From Saprospiraceae bacterium (GTDB lineage: Bacteria > Bacteroidota > Bacteroidia > Chitinophagales > Saprospiraceae), in NCBI GenBank assembly GCA_016706365.1, contig JADJJU010000008.1, positions 62,001 through 126,000 on the forward strand: 64,000 bases of DNA. The letters are read 5' to 3'. A program made the translations under genes and the position numbers. Under the pieces are notes generated by a model. It was given only the letters and a program-made list of their open reading frames with translations, had not been told where the DNA came from and did not search any database. Position 1 is the stretch's first letter, and every line of letters begins with the position of its first letter. Of this stretch, positions 16,407-25,271 are shown one piece after another.

Positions 16407-18802
16407 TCATCGCAACAGTGTTACAGTTCCATTTTTGTTGGATGTCACAATCTGTCCATTGACTTCTGCTTGAACTTCAAGCATATAGATGTATACTCCT
16501 GCGCTTACATCTGTATTCCTAAAAGTGCCATCCCAGCTTTGGTGGATATCATTAGATTCAAACACTTTGCTGCCCCAACGGTCAAATAATTTCAAATGAA
16601 ATCCGGTGACTGGTTCATCGCAGGGATATATAAGGGTCCATTGATCGTTGATTCCATCAGCATTTGGAGAGAAGGCACCAGGAATATAATAAGAACAAAT
16701 TGAACATTGGACAAATAATACCTCTGTTTGGAAGGTGTCCCTACATGCGCCTGCTCTTAACACCAAATTGTAAATACCTTCTTCCTTCACATCTATCTGG
16801 TCGTATAATAATTCGGGGAATTCCAGCCAATATGCCATATCAAATTCGTCCTCAAAATTGACCTCAATTAATTTTCTCAAGTCTTCTTCACATAAATTTT
16901 GTGATCCATTCAAAATATTTTCCGGAATCCGGTCTTCTCTTACAGTAATGCTTCCTGAAAACTTGCAGCCCAGAGGATCATGGATCAGGAAATAAATATA
17001 TTCACCTGCTTTATCAGCGATTATCGTTCCTGATCCTTCAGACCAGCTGACGACATAATCTAACATATTCGGAAGCATCAAAGTCAGATTATTTCCGGAA
17101 CAAAATGAAGTATCATGTGGAAAATCCAATAATGGCGGCTCTATGATGGGTATTGTAATTCTTTGATCCCAGGTACATCCAAGCCTTCGCAATTTTAAAA
17201 GAAGCTCATCATTTTGACTGAAGCTACCAGCGAGAAAAAAAGTATCCTGATTTAAAGAAATCGGATTTAAAGAAATTCCATTTAAGCTCCACTTAATTTC
17301 AGTATTGAAACCAATATTATTGAGAACAATTCCCAGCGTATCCTGAGGACAATATGCTGTCTGATCTGCTAACCAAAGGATATCCTCCAGTGATTGTATC
17401 ATTTCGCACTTAGGAGTAACTGCAATCTGGGTTGGGGAAATTTCATAATAAAGAGCCTGGCCGGGACGATGGCTATAATTATGATTCAAATCAAAAATCG
17501 GAACAACTACAGACTCTAATTCTACAATGGCAGGAAGACTGGAAATACTGCAATGCTCTACCCTAAAGCAGGATTCAATGACTTCCGGCTTATTAATTAA
17601 ATAGGTCGTAGAGACATTGCTTGTATTCCGCAGCGTTCCATCAACCATTTGCACATGAAATTGATTTCCAATGAATTGAACAAGAGATTGCTGTTGGATA
17701 TATTCAGGATTTTGCCAAAAAAATTGGTCCAAAAATGCTCCATTTCGGGCATCCAATTTTACAAATCCACTCGTGGGCTGATCTGTGGAACTCACAGGGA
17801 TATAAAGTGATTGTGTAATGCTATCCTGCAAACGCTCTTCATGAGAGTATTCTCCCCATTTCAAAATCGCAACATTTACCAATTTCTTACTCCACAGTAC
17901 TTTCCCCTGGACATCCACCATACATACAATTACATTCAGGTCATTAGTTATAGGTGAAAGTTGAGAATCTGAAAAGATCATTACCAAAGTGCTATCGCTC
18001 CACCATTCTGCAGAATATAAAAACCGGAACCTGGTGTGGTAAATTTCCATGCGTTCATTGAATTCTTCTGTTGATCAATAATTGCAAAGTGGAAAGTCGA
18101 AGCCCAGCCAAAATCATATAAGAGCAAATTTGACTTTCGGGGTTTAACCTGCAGATATGCATTTCGATAATCCGAATTTTGAATATTCAAAACTGATTCC
18201 AGCTGCAATTCTAAGGAAGCATTTATCTTAAATCCTCCCAGTAGAATTGAATCTTCGGAGCTTCTTCTGCCTCCGGATGCATCATAGAAGAAAACACCAT
18301 CACTGGTTTCCTGAAAAGTTATTCTCTCGTGAAAATCCCACTTGATACCATCCAGATCCAGTCTGCAAGTTGAAATCAGTTCTCCTTGTGGCCCAATACA
18401 GATTATATATACATGATTAAAAATGGCTGAGTGGTCCATTCTCACCTGAACCCATACCTGATCTTTTGAATCAATAAAAAATTGAGTCACAAATATATTA
18501 GCTACTGTGAACATGAATGAAGCATTGGATACCAATAAGCTGTCGAATTTATACTCAAAGCTCCATCGTTGAGCTGTCATGTCAGCACTCATTCTCGTGC
18601 ATCTGAACTGATTTCCGGCGCCTCGGGACTCTACAGATAAAATATCTCCGTCCTGATACACATCTTTATAAGAATACCCATAATTACCAGCAACTGTATC
18701 ACACAATACCTCCCATGCCCCGGTCTGGGCATTCAGAGGCGAAAGAATACCAGATATCAGAATCAATAAAAAGAATGAGCAATAACCTGATAATGAAAAC
18801 AT
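16407..18802 (-). CDS. Secreted protein with T9SS type-B (gliding-associated) C-terminal domain, frameshifted
   Basis: ATG 18802 starts a signal peptide (MFSLSGYCSFFLLILISGI...NAQ). The roughly 600-residue middle section is beta-rich and matches nothing I recognise. The last 90 residues are the type-B T9SS sorting domain: YIPGAFSPNADGINDQW, LKLFDRWGSKVFES, WDGTFRNTDVSAGVYIYMLEV. The first frame stops at 17981 and the second opens before 18050. Adding one base to the five-A run at 18020-18024 joins them (TPGSGFLYSAEWWSD). The product is probably exported by T9SS and anchored through PorP/SprF-type partners, as type-B cargo usually is. It overlaps no neighbour and is convergent with nadC. Confidence 0.75.
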
Positions 18803-19044
18803 GTTGAAATAAAAATACACAAAATGGAAACATTTTATTGTACATGCTTCAGATTAAATGGAATTCCGGATCAAATGGGATTTCATATTGTTTCTGAATT
18901 TCTTACTTCTGGTACCACTTCGAATTAAACAATTAAGCAGGTCAGTTTAATGTGTTTGAATATAATATTCTTTGGGTGGAAAAAATTCAGTTTGGGAAAA
19001 TGCAAGTTTCATGTATTTAAATAAATTGAAGTTGCATATTCATC
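18803..19044. other. AT-rich gap upstream of the type-B secreted protein gene
   Basis: About 240 bases with no recognisable gene, RNA or strong hairpin. It must contain the promoter for the leftward gene at 18802; no TAnnTTTG on the minus strand was evident. Confidence 0.4.
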
Positions 19045-19155
19045 TCACACAGGATACCTCAGCACAATCACCACAAATGCGACCAAGGACAGGATAACCA
19101 GCCAGAATCGGACATCCCTGTAGAACAATTTTGAATTTTGATCGATCACTTTCAC
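19045..19155 (-). CDS. Candidate 36-residue single-span membrane protein
   Basis: GTG at 19155 (or GTG at 19149, better spaced from an AGGGG just upstream) opens a frame ending in TGA at 19045-19047. The peptide has a polar start (KVIDQNSKLFYRDVR), one transmembrane segment (FWLVILSLVAFVVIVL) and a short RYPV tail. An in-frame stop immediately upstream fixes the N-terminus. It lies 77 bases downstream of pyrD on the same strand, so it could be the last cistron of dnaX-pyrD. The helix and positive-inside arrangement look real, but no homologue can be confirmed here. Confidence 0.45.
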   Translation of the reverse strand: MKVIDQNSKLFYRDVRFWLVILSLVAFVVIVLRYPV

Positions 19156-19231
19156 ACCCCTTTAGTTTTATATTCGTAGTAATTCACTTTTAATACCAAA
19201 AATGATACCATAGCATTTACTTGTAATATGT

Positions 19232-20281
19232 TCAGCGGGTCTGCTTTAATCTGGAAAGTTGCTTGTTGATTTGCCTTACAAAACCAGGGCCACGATAGAT
19301 AAATCCTGTATAAATCTGCACGAGATCTGCCCCAGATTCTATTTTTTCTGCGGCATCTCCTGCTGAAAGGATGCCCCCTACTCCGATAATTACTTTGTCA
19401 GATCCGAGATAAGATCTTGTCTTTTTTAGAATTTGAAGTGATTCTGCTCGCAGTGGTCGTCCGCTCAAACCACCGGCACCTATTTCCTGCAAAGTGGCAG
19501 GATCAGTTTTTAGCCTTGACCTGTCTACTGTTGTGTTGGTAGCAATAACACCATTCAGCCGGGTCTCATTAACTATCTCAGCAATATCTGCAAGCTGTTG
19601 ATCATTCAAATCCGGTGCGATTTTCAACAGGATGGGCTTGTGTTGCAGAAATCCGTGATTCGCTGACTGAAGCTCAGAAAGCAATTTTCGCAAAGGCTCT
19701 TTTTCCTGAAGATCTCTGAGACCCGGCGTATTGGGAGAGCTGATGTTCACAACAAAATAGTCTACTAAATGATGCAATTGCTTTAGATTGCTCAGGTAGT
19801 CTTTGACAGCTTCTATATTTGAAGTATCCTTATTTTTTCCAATATTTCCTCCCAAAATAAAATCTCTTTCCTCCATATGCTCCAATCTCCGTACCAGAGC
19901 TCTCACACCGTCATTATTGAATCCCATTCTGTTGATCAAAGCTTCATCCTGTGGTAAGCGGAATAATCGGGGCTGTGGATTTCCCTTTTGTGGTTTGGGA
20001 GTTACTGTTCCTACTTCTATGTGCCCAAAACCCATACATTGCATCACATCCAGATATTTGCCGTCTTTATCAAATCCGGCAGCCAGGCCTACTCTGTTTT
20101 TGAAGCTAAGCCCCATGATGGTATGGATGTCATCTTTACTGAATCTCCCATAATTATCTTTCATCAGACTTCCCAGTAATGGCATAGCTAATCCCAACCG
20201 CGCAGCATCAATGGCCAGTTTATGAGCTTTCTCGGGAGAAAAAGAAAAAAGAAGTGGTTTGATCAGTAATGGATATAGCAT
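19232..20281 (-). CDS. pyrD: Dihydroorotate dehydrogenase (quinone), class 2
   Basis: 349 residues. Oxidises dihydroorotate to orotate, feeding electrons to quinone. Class 2 features: a membrane-associating N-terminus (MLYPLLIKPLLFSFSPEKAHKLA), the FMN-binding GLAAGFDKDGKYLDVMQCMGFGHIEVGTVTPKPQ, NRMGFNN, NISSPNTPGLRDLQ with the catalytic Ser, NTTVDR, and VGGILSAGDAAEKIESGADLVQIYTGFIYRGP. It starts one base after the dnaX stop, so the two are surely cotranscribed. Confidence 0.95.
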   Translation of the reverse strand: MLYPLLIKPLLFSFSPEKAHKLAIDAARLGLAMPLLGSLMKDNYGRFSKDDIHTIMGLSFKNRVGLAAGFDKDGKYLDVMQCMGFGHIEVGTVTPKPQKGNPQPRLFRLPQDEALINRMGFNNDGVRALVRRLEHMEERDFILGGNIGKNKDTSNIEAVKDYLSNLKQLHHLVDYFVVNISSPNTPGLRDLQEKEPLRKLLSELQSANHGFLQHKPILLKIAPDLNDQQLADIAEIVNETRLNGVIATNTTVDRSRLKTDPATLQEIGAGGLSGRPLRAESLQILKKTRSYLGSDKVIIGVGGILSAGDAAEKIESGADLVQIYTGFIYRGPGFVRQINKQLSRLKQTR

Positions 20282-20282
20282 A

Positions 20283-22034
20283 TTACTCTTCCGGTTTCAG
20301 ATTCAGTTCTTTGACAAGTTTGCTCACCACAGGATTGATTTGCACAAGATAATCATACTTCTCCTGAGCAGTCTGAGGTCTGCTTTGCTGAGGTTCTTCC
20401 TGACCCATTTCAGGGTCAATGACCACATCAAATGCCAATCTCGGCAAATTCAGCTCAGCCCGCATCTTATCTATAATGGCAGTTTCCTGGAGCAAAATAT
20501 TTTTTCCAAAATTAGAACCAATAAAGGCTCTCAGGACACCTTCTCCCATCTCGAGTCTGGCTAATTCCATTACACTTCGCACAGAATTAGAAACACTATC
20601 TGCTGCGTATGCCCTCCAAAACACAGATATCTCCTCAATAGTGAAGATGGTTTTTAATCCATTTTGTTTATGTGATTCAGCTTTCACCTGTGCAACAATA
20701 TCATCCTTATGATTGAGGGAAGGGCCTATCAGATTTTTTTTCTTAAGTCCTGAAGATATTGGTGCTACAGGTTTGTCAGGTTCAGCATTCTGGGTGGGTT
20801 GGTTCACCTGAGTTGCTGTATGGATGATGTTATCCTGAATCTTTTCTTGATTTAGAGAGGAAACTTCTAATTTTCCCGGGGCGTAGATATCAAAATTTTT
20901 TTTTTCGTCGGATTCCGGGTGGAGATCGCGCTGAAGTACTCTGTTAAGGTAGGTTAGTTTGATCAGCGTCATCTCCATGTGCAGCCTCTTGTTTCTGGCT
21001 GTTTTGTAATGCACATCGCATTCATTCAGCAAGTCAAGAGCGGATACCAGATATGAAATTGGAATCATGTATGCATGTTCCAAATATTTGTCTTTTACAG
21101 TATCTGTAAGGTCCAGCAAAGCAATTGTCTCCTGATTTTTACAAACAAGAAGATTTCTGAAGTGATCTGTCAGCCCAGCAAGAAAAATATCCGGTTCGAA
21201 GCCTTTCTGAATTACATCGTGAAACAATGTGAGTACTGCGGGCATATTTTCAGTAAGCAAAGCTTCTGTCAGCTTGAGATATATCTCATAATCGAGGATA
21301 TTGAGATTGCTGATTACCTGCTGGTAGGTCAGTTGTCCTCTTCCGCCACTGACCAGCCTGTCAAATAATGATAATGCATCTCTCAATGCACCATCCGCTT
21401 TTTGAGCAATCATATGCAGAGCAGTTTCTTCAGCTATAATGGATTCCTTGTCTGCAATGCTCTTCAGATGACTGACCATCTGTGGAACAGATATTCTCCG
21501 AAAATCATAAATCTGACATCGTGAAAGAATCGTTGGAAGAATTTTATGCTTCTCCGTAGTTGCAAGAATAAAGATGGCATATGGTGGTGGCTCCTCCAGG
21601 GTTTTCAAAAATGCATTGAAAGCAGCGGTAGAAAGCATGTGTACCTCATCTATGATGAAGACTTTATAGTTTCCGCCTTGCGGAGGGATTCTTACCTGCT
21701 CTACAAGCGATCGGATATGATCCACGGAGTTATGAGAGGCGGCGTCCAGTTCTACAATATTAAAGGAGGCTGTATGTTGGAAGGCCACACAGGATAAACA
21801 GGTTCCGCAAGGTTCAAAATCAGTTGATTTGTTTTCACAATTAATGACCATCGCCAAAATCCTTGCGCAAGTGGTCTTTCCGACACCTCTGGGGCCACAA
21901 AAAAGGAAGGCATGTGCAAGATGTTCTGTCTTCAAAGCATTCTTCAAAGTCTGGGACACATGTTCCTGACCTACAACTTCTTCGAATTTTTGTGGACGAT
22001 ATTTTCTCGCGGATACTACAAAAGCACTCATCAA
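20283..22034 (-). CDS. dnaX: DNA polymerase III subunits gamma and tau
   Basis: Clamp-loader ATPase, 583 residues as the full-length (tau-like) product. Walker A GPRGVGKTTCARIL, a four-Cys zinc module (NCENKSTDFEPCGTCLSC), Walker B FIIDEVHML, the sensor-1 region ILATTEKHKILPTILSRCQ and the domain-III collar end before about residue 365. The remaining 200 residues are the polymerase/helicase-contacting tail with a low-complexity linker. Two ATGs are adjacent (22034, 22031). A run of ten A at 20896-20905 sits exactly between the ATPase/collar part and the tail; see the separate entry. Confidence 0.93.
   Translation of the reverse strand: MMSAFVVSARKYRPQKFEEVVGQEHVSQTLKNALKTEHLAHAFLFCGPRGVGKTTCARILAMVINCENKSTDFEPCGTCLSCVAFQHTASFNIVELDAASHNSVDHIRSLVEQVRIPPQGGNYKVFIIDEVHMLSTAAFNAFLKTLEEPPPYAIFILATTEKHKILPTILSRCQIYDFRRISVPQMVSHLKSIADKESIIAEETALHMIAQKADGALRDALSLFDRLVSGGRGQLTYQQVISNLNILDYEIYLKLTEALLTENMPAVLTLFHDVIQKGFEPDIFLAGLTDHFRNLLVCKNQETIALLDLTDTVKDKYLEHAYMIPISYLVSALDLLNECDVHYKTARNKRLHMEMTLIKLTYLNRVLQRDLHPESDEKKNFDIYAPGKLEVSSLNQEKIQDNIIHTATQVNQPTQNAEPDKPVAPISSGLKKKNLIGPSLNHKDDIVAQVKAESHKQNGLKTIFTIEEISVFWRAYAADSVSNSVRSVMELARLEMGEGVLRAFIGSNFGKNILLQETAIIDKMRAELNLPRLAFDVVIDPEMGQEEPQQSRPQTAQEKYDYLVQINPVVSKLVKELNLKPEE
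20896..20905 (-). other. Ten-A slippery run in dnaX, candidate gamma-subunit frameshift site
   Basis: On the coding strand the sequence is GACG, ten A, TTTTGATATC. In frame it reads D-E-K-K-N-F-D. In the -1 frame (or with one extra A in the mRNA) it reads E-K-K-K-F and then TGA, stopping at once. With one A fewer, a TAG comes about ten codons later. The break falls near residue 378, where gamma ends relative to tau in other bacteria. Confidence 0.55.
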
Positions 22035-22054
22035 TTTTCTTTAATCTGGGAGTC

Positions 22055-22062
22055 CAAAGGTA
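22055..22062 (-). promoter_or_regulatory. Candidate dnaX promoter -7 element (TACCTTTG)
   Basis: Reads TACCTTTG on the minus strand, matching TAnnTTTG, about 21 bases before the dnaX start codon. No good -33 TTTG was found. Confidence 0.4.
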
Positions 22063-22137
22063 CAATTTTTAGAGAGTTCACACAGATAAAAGTGTAGCTC
22101 AATAGATATTTGTCCTTGTTTAAAAGTTAGTTACATA

Positions 22138-22165
22138 TTTGGGGCAAGGTATTTGCGTATCTTTG
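22138..22165 (+). promoter_or_regulatory. Promoter of the LruC lipoprotein gene
   Basis: TTTG at 22138-22141 and TATCTTTG at 22158-22165 match the Bacteroidota -33 and -7 elements with 16 bases between. Transcription would start near 22172, about 30 bases before the ATG at 22203. Confidence 0.6.
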
Positions 22166-22202
22166 TTGCGTATTTAATTACTGAATTAATATAAACCTTA
22201 AA

Positions 22203-24266
22203 ATGCGATCTTTAATCTCCTTTGCAGTTATGCTGCTGATTTTTGCTGCCTGCAACAAAAACAACGAACCCGGACTAGTCAATAAAGCAACAGACATGTC
22301 TGTTCCCCTGGGTTTCAACTACGAAACTTCCCGTAACATCACCTTTAGCATTGCAGTAATTGATGACCGATTCCAGAGTCAGTCACACATTATTACGATC
22401 TATGAAGGCAACCCTGCTGATGGGGGTGCTGCTATAATTGCAAAAGGCGCAGGAACAATTTCTGCACCTTTCAGTGGAAGACTGGACCTGTCAAATATTA
22501 ATAAAGACATTTATGTGTCTAAAAAAGCGCCTGATGGATCCCTTACGATTAAGAAAGCAAATATTTCTGGCAATAGAATTGATTTGAGTTTTGAAAATTT
22601 CGGTGGAAACATTGAAACCAGAAATCCATCTCCTGATTGCAATTCAGGCTGTAATACAACTATCAATAACGGCACGAATCAGAACGTAAATGCCAATAAT
22701 GGAGTGACTTGTATTACCGGTACCTTTTCAGGTAACATTACTATAAGTGGTAATGGCAAAGTAAGAATTTGTGGTAATGCCAATATCAGCAATCTCAATA
22801 TTAATGGTAATAACGCTCAATTGATTGTTACAAATACGGGCACTGCTACATTCAATAACCTCTCTTTCAATGGAACTGTAACAAATTATGGTACGGTAAA
22901 TGTTAATGGAGATTTGAATGTCAATAGCAACGGTAATATTATAAATGAAAATATTCTGAATGTTTCTAATCAATGGAATATTAGCGGAAGTACTGAATCC
23001 ATCAATCGTGGAACAGTAACTGTGAATCAAAGAGTTCAATTGAATAGTAACGGATTGTTGTCTAACTATTGTCGAATCACTGCAAATACAGGCTTCACTG
23101 CGAATGGGAAATTAAATAATCACGGATACATTAAATGTAATCAGGAGTTCACTGCTCAGGTTAGTGGAAATAATTATATTAAACTTCACAATGGGGCTTT
23201 CCTTTCCACAAAAGACATAAGAATAAATAGCGGATCTATCAATGGTAATGGTGCAACTTCTCTTGTAAAGGTTACACAAAGTACCGTTATCAATAGTGGC
23301 GGATCTGTGACAGGAAGTATTCAATTTTGTGATGTAAATGGTATTGAAACAAATAATGGAACGATTGGATCAGGTGCAACCCTGGGTTGCAATTTGTATA
23401 TAGCAAGCAATTCATGTTTTGCAGAAGGAAATGGAATACAACCAGGAAGTGATGGAGACGGAGACAATATACCTGACGATGATGATGATTTTCCGGATGA
23501 CCCAAATGGAGCTTTTGGTACTTATTTCCCATCTCAGACAGGATCTCATACTGTGGTATTTGAAGATTTATGGCCTGGTCTTGGTGACTTTGATATGAAT
23601 GATGTGGTTATTGATTTCAGATATCAATTAGTGACTAATGGTCAAAATCTTGTGACCAGAATCAATGCAACTTATGTTCTTAAAGCAGCAGGAGGTTCCA
23701 CAGGTGCCGGATTTGGAGTAGAATTTCCAGTTTCACGTGCGAATATAGCTTCAGTCACCGGTGCCACCCTTGAAGCAGGCCAATCCAAAGCAATCATTGT
23801 CGTCTTCGAAAACTCAAAATCTGAATTGGCTAAATGGAATACTGAAAATGGCGAAGCTTCTGTTCCTGCTGTATTATATAACGTATCTGTTGTATTGACA
23901 ACTCCTGTAACTCTGGGAAGTGTTGGATTAGGCGTATACAATCCATTCATTTGGATAGTCAATAAAGGAAGAGGTCATGAGATTCACCTTCCGGGAAAAA
24001 CCCCGACAGATCTGGTTGACAGCGGACTTTTCGGAACAGGACAGGATAATAGTAACCCTTCTGCTGGTCAGTTTTACATTTCCCGAAATAACCTTCCATG
24101 GGCAATTTATATACCATCCAATTTCAGTTATCCAATTGAGAAAGCGGACATCACTCAGGCATATCCTAATTTTGCAATATGGGCTCAGTCGGGAGGTTCG
24201 CAGGCTCAGGATTGGTATCTTCCTGCTCCCGGGAATATTAATGGTAGTTTAATATATAATCCATAA
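22203..24266 (+). CDS. LruC-domain (DUF4842) surface lipoprotein
   Basis: 687 residues. The signal peptide ends at LLIFAAC, a lipobox. Residues 150-400 are Asn/Gly-rich with repeated NGTV.NYGTVNVNGDL-like turns, suggesting a solenoid or beta-helix stalk. An Asp-rich DGDGDNIPDDDDDFPDDPNGA segment near residue 415 looks like a calcium-binding thrombospondin type-3 repeat and precedes the LruC domain (FEDLWPGLGDFDMNDVVIDFRYQ, then GTYVLKAAGGSTGAGFGVEFP-like text to the C-terminus). LruC proteins are exported surface proteins of unknown role, first noticed in Leptospira and common in Bacteroidota. A strong promoter precedes the gene and a good terminator follows it, so it is monocistronic. Confidence 0.85.
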   Translation: MRSLISFAVMLLIFAACNKNNEPGLVNKATDMSVPLGFNYETSRNITFSIAVIDDRFQSQSHIITIYEGNPADGGAAIIAKGAGTISAPFSGRLDLSNINKDIYVSKKAPDGSLTIKKANISGNRIDLSFENFGGNIETRNPSPDCNSGCNTTINNGTNQNVNANNGVTCITGTFSGNITISGNGKVRICGNANISNLNINGNNAQLIVTNTGTATFNNLSFNGTVTNYGTVNVNGDLNVNSNGNIINENILNVSNQWNISGSTESINRGTVTVNQRVQLNSNGLLSNYCRITANTGFTANGKLNNHGYIKCNQEFTAQVSGNNYIKLHNGAFLSTKDIRINSGSINGNGATSLVKVTQSTVINSGGSVTGSIQFCDVNGIETNNGTIGSGATLGCNLYIASNSCFAEGNGIQPGSDGDGDNIPDDDDDFPDDPNGAFGTYFPSQTGSHTVVFEDLWPGLGDFDMNDVVIDFRYQLVTNGQNLVTRINATYVLKAAGGSTGAGFGVEFPVSRANIASVTGATLEAGQSKAIIVVFENSKSELAKWNTENGEASVPAVLYNVSVVLTTPVTLGSVGLGVYNPFIWIVNKGRGHEIHLPGKTPTDLVDSGLFGTGQDNSNPSAGQFYISRNNLPWAIYIPSNFSYPIEKADITQAYPNFAIWAQSGGSQAQDWYLPAPGNINGSLIYNP

Positions 24267-24332
24267 GCGGCAAACAAATATTATTTTAAGGTGATCTCTA
24301 ATTGATTGCAATTAGTTTTAAATAAAATTGAG

Positions 24333-24364
24333 AAAGGAGGGGCTAATAACCCCTCCTTTTCTGT
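24333..24364 (+). terminator. Rho-independent terminator after the LruC gene
   Basis: AAAGGAGGGG (24333-24342) pairs perfectly with CCCCTCCTTT (24350-24359) around a seven-base loop and is followed by a T-rich tail (TTTTCTGTTTTTG). It lies 67 bases after the stop. Confidence 0.88.
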
Positions 24365-24500
24365 TTTTGCTTACTATTTGGATGGATAATTTTAAATGAA
24401 TTGCTCAGAATCTTCAGGTGATTAGTTTTGAAGTATGGAGTTGGAAATGAAAAATGGCACTATCCAGCAGCTTCAGGGAGAAGTGGCAATTATAAAATAG

Positions 24501-24797
24501 TTACTTCAATTTTTCCAGCATTTCATCACTCATATCTTCACTGTAGATTCCATATGCATTTACCAGTGTTCCTTTCAGATGATGTTTATCCGATGAAATT
24601 GCATAAATAATAGATTGATCTGAAGGGTCGGTAAAACCTTCAAAACGGAAAAATTTATCAATTTGAAATTCATCCGTATGAATCTCAAAAGCTCCGTTCT
24701 GACATTCCAGGCAATGTGATTTCAGATTGAAATCTTCTATATAGCCCTGAGCTTTTAGTCCTTGAAGGGCTTCTACCAGTGTATCGTAATTTTCCAT
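24501..24797 (-). CDS. Conserved small Bacteroidota protein, unknown function
   Basis: 98 residues, acidic, no signal peptide. It has the recognisable layout of a short family frequently found in Bacteroidota: YDTLVEALQGLKAQGYIEDFNL, a CLEC pair, HTDEFQIDKFFRFEGFTDPSDQSIIYAISS and LKGTLVNAYGIYSEDMSDEMLEKLK. Relatives are sometimes labelled phosphoribosylpyrophosphate synthetase in databases, which is clearly wrong for a 98-residue protein without the PRPP loop. It sits in front of a GNAT gene on the same strand. Confidence 0.7.
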   Translation of the reverse strand: MENYDTLVEALQGLKAQGYIEDFNLKSHCLECQNGAFEIHTDEFQIDKFFRFEGFTDPSDQSIIYAISSDKHHLKGTLVNAYGIYSEDMSDEMLEKLK

Positions 24798-24823
24798 TTT
24801 ACTTCTATTTAATTACCGGAGTG

Positions 24824-25087
24824 TTATTCCCGCTTGATCAGATCATTGTATTCAGGATGTCTCTTAACAAAAGAAGCAATAAATGGGCAATACAGCATAA
24901 TATTCAACTTCTCTTTTTTAGCATATTCCAATCCAAATTTTGCCAGAGCTGCAGCAGTTCCTTTTCCTCTTTCAGCTTCAGGTATAAAAGTATGCATAAA
25001 AGCCAGATTTCCTTTATAAAACCTGTAGTCTATATATCCAAATTCTTCTTCAATCTGAATCTCAAATCTTTGTTTGGAAGTATTCAT
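24824..25087 (-). CDS. GNAT-like acetyltransferase (YjdJ/PF14542 type)
   Basis: About 87 residues from ATG 25087 (MNTSKQRFEIQIEEEFGYIDYRF); an ATG at 25111 is also possible and a longer ORF from 25222 is not convincing. The short GNAT fold has the acetyl-CoA loop EAERGKGTAAALAKFGLEYAKKE and the C-terminal CPFIASFVKRHPEY, both typical of this miniature family. The substrate is unknown. It lies 26 bases upstream of the 98-residue gene and is probably cotranscribed with it. Confidence 0.75.
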   Translation of the reverse strand: MNTSKQRFEIQIEEEFGYIDYRFYKGNLAFMHTFIPEAERGKGTAAALAKFGLEYAKKEKLNIMLYCPFIASFVKRHPEYNDLIKRE

Positions 25088-25215
25088 TTTTATAGCATTC
25101 AGCTTATCCATAGGGTAAGGGATTAAAAATGCTTCAAAAAATATGATTGGGAATACAACACTATTCAATCCATTTGAGTTGAGAAAAAAGTGATTTCCGT
25201 TAACCACAGGGGATA

Positions 25216-25231
25216 TATACAAATTTGTATA
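25216..25231. promoter_or_regulatory. 16-base palindrome between divergent genes
   Basis: TATACAAATTTGTATA is a perfect palindrome 40 bases before the amylase start and about 130 bases from the GNAT start. It is a plausible operator, but AT-rich palindromes of this length can occur by chance. Confidence 0.3.
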
Positions 25232-25271
25232 GATTTACAATGTCTAGTCATTCACTTTTCAATTGACCACT

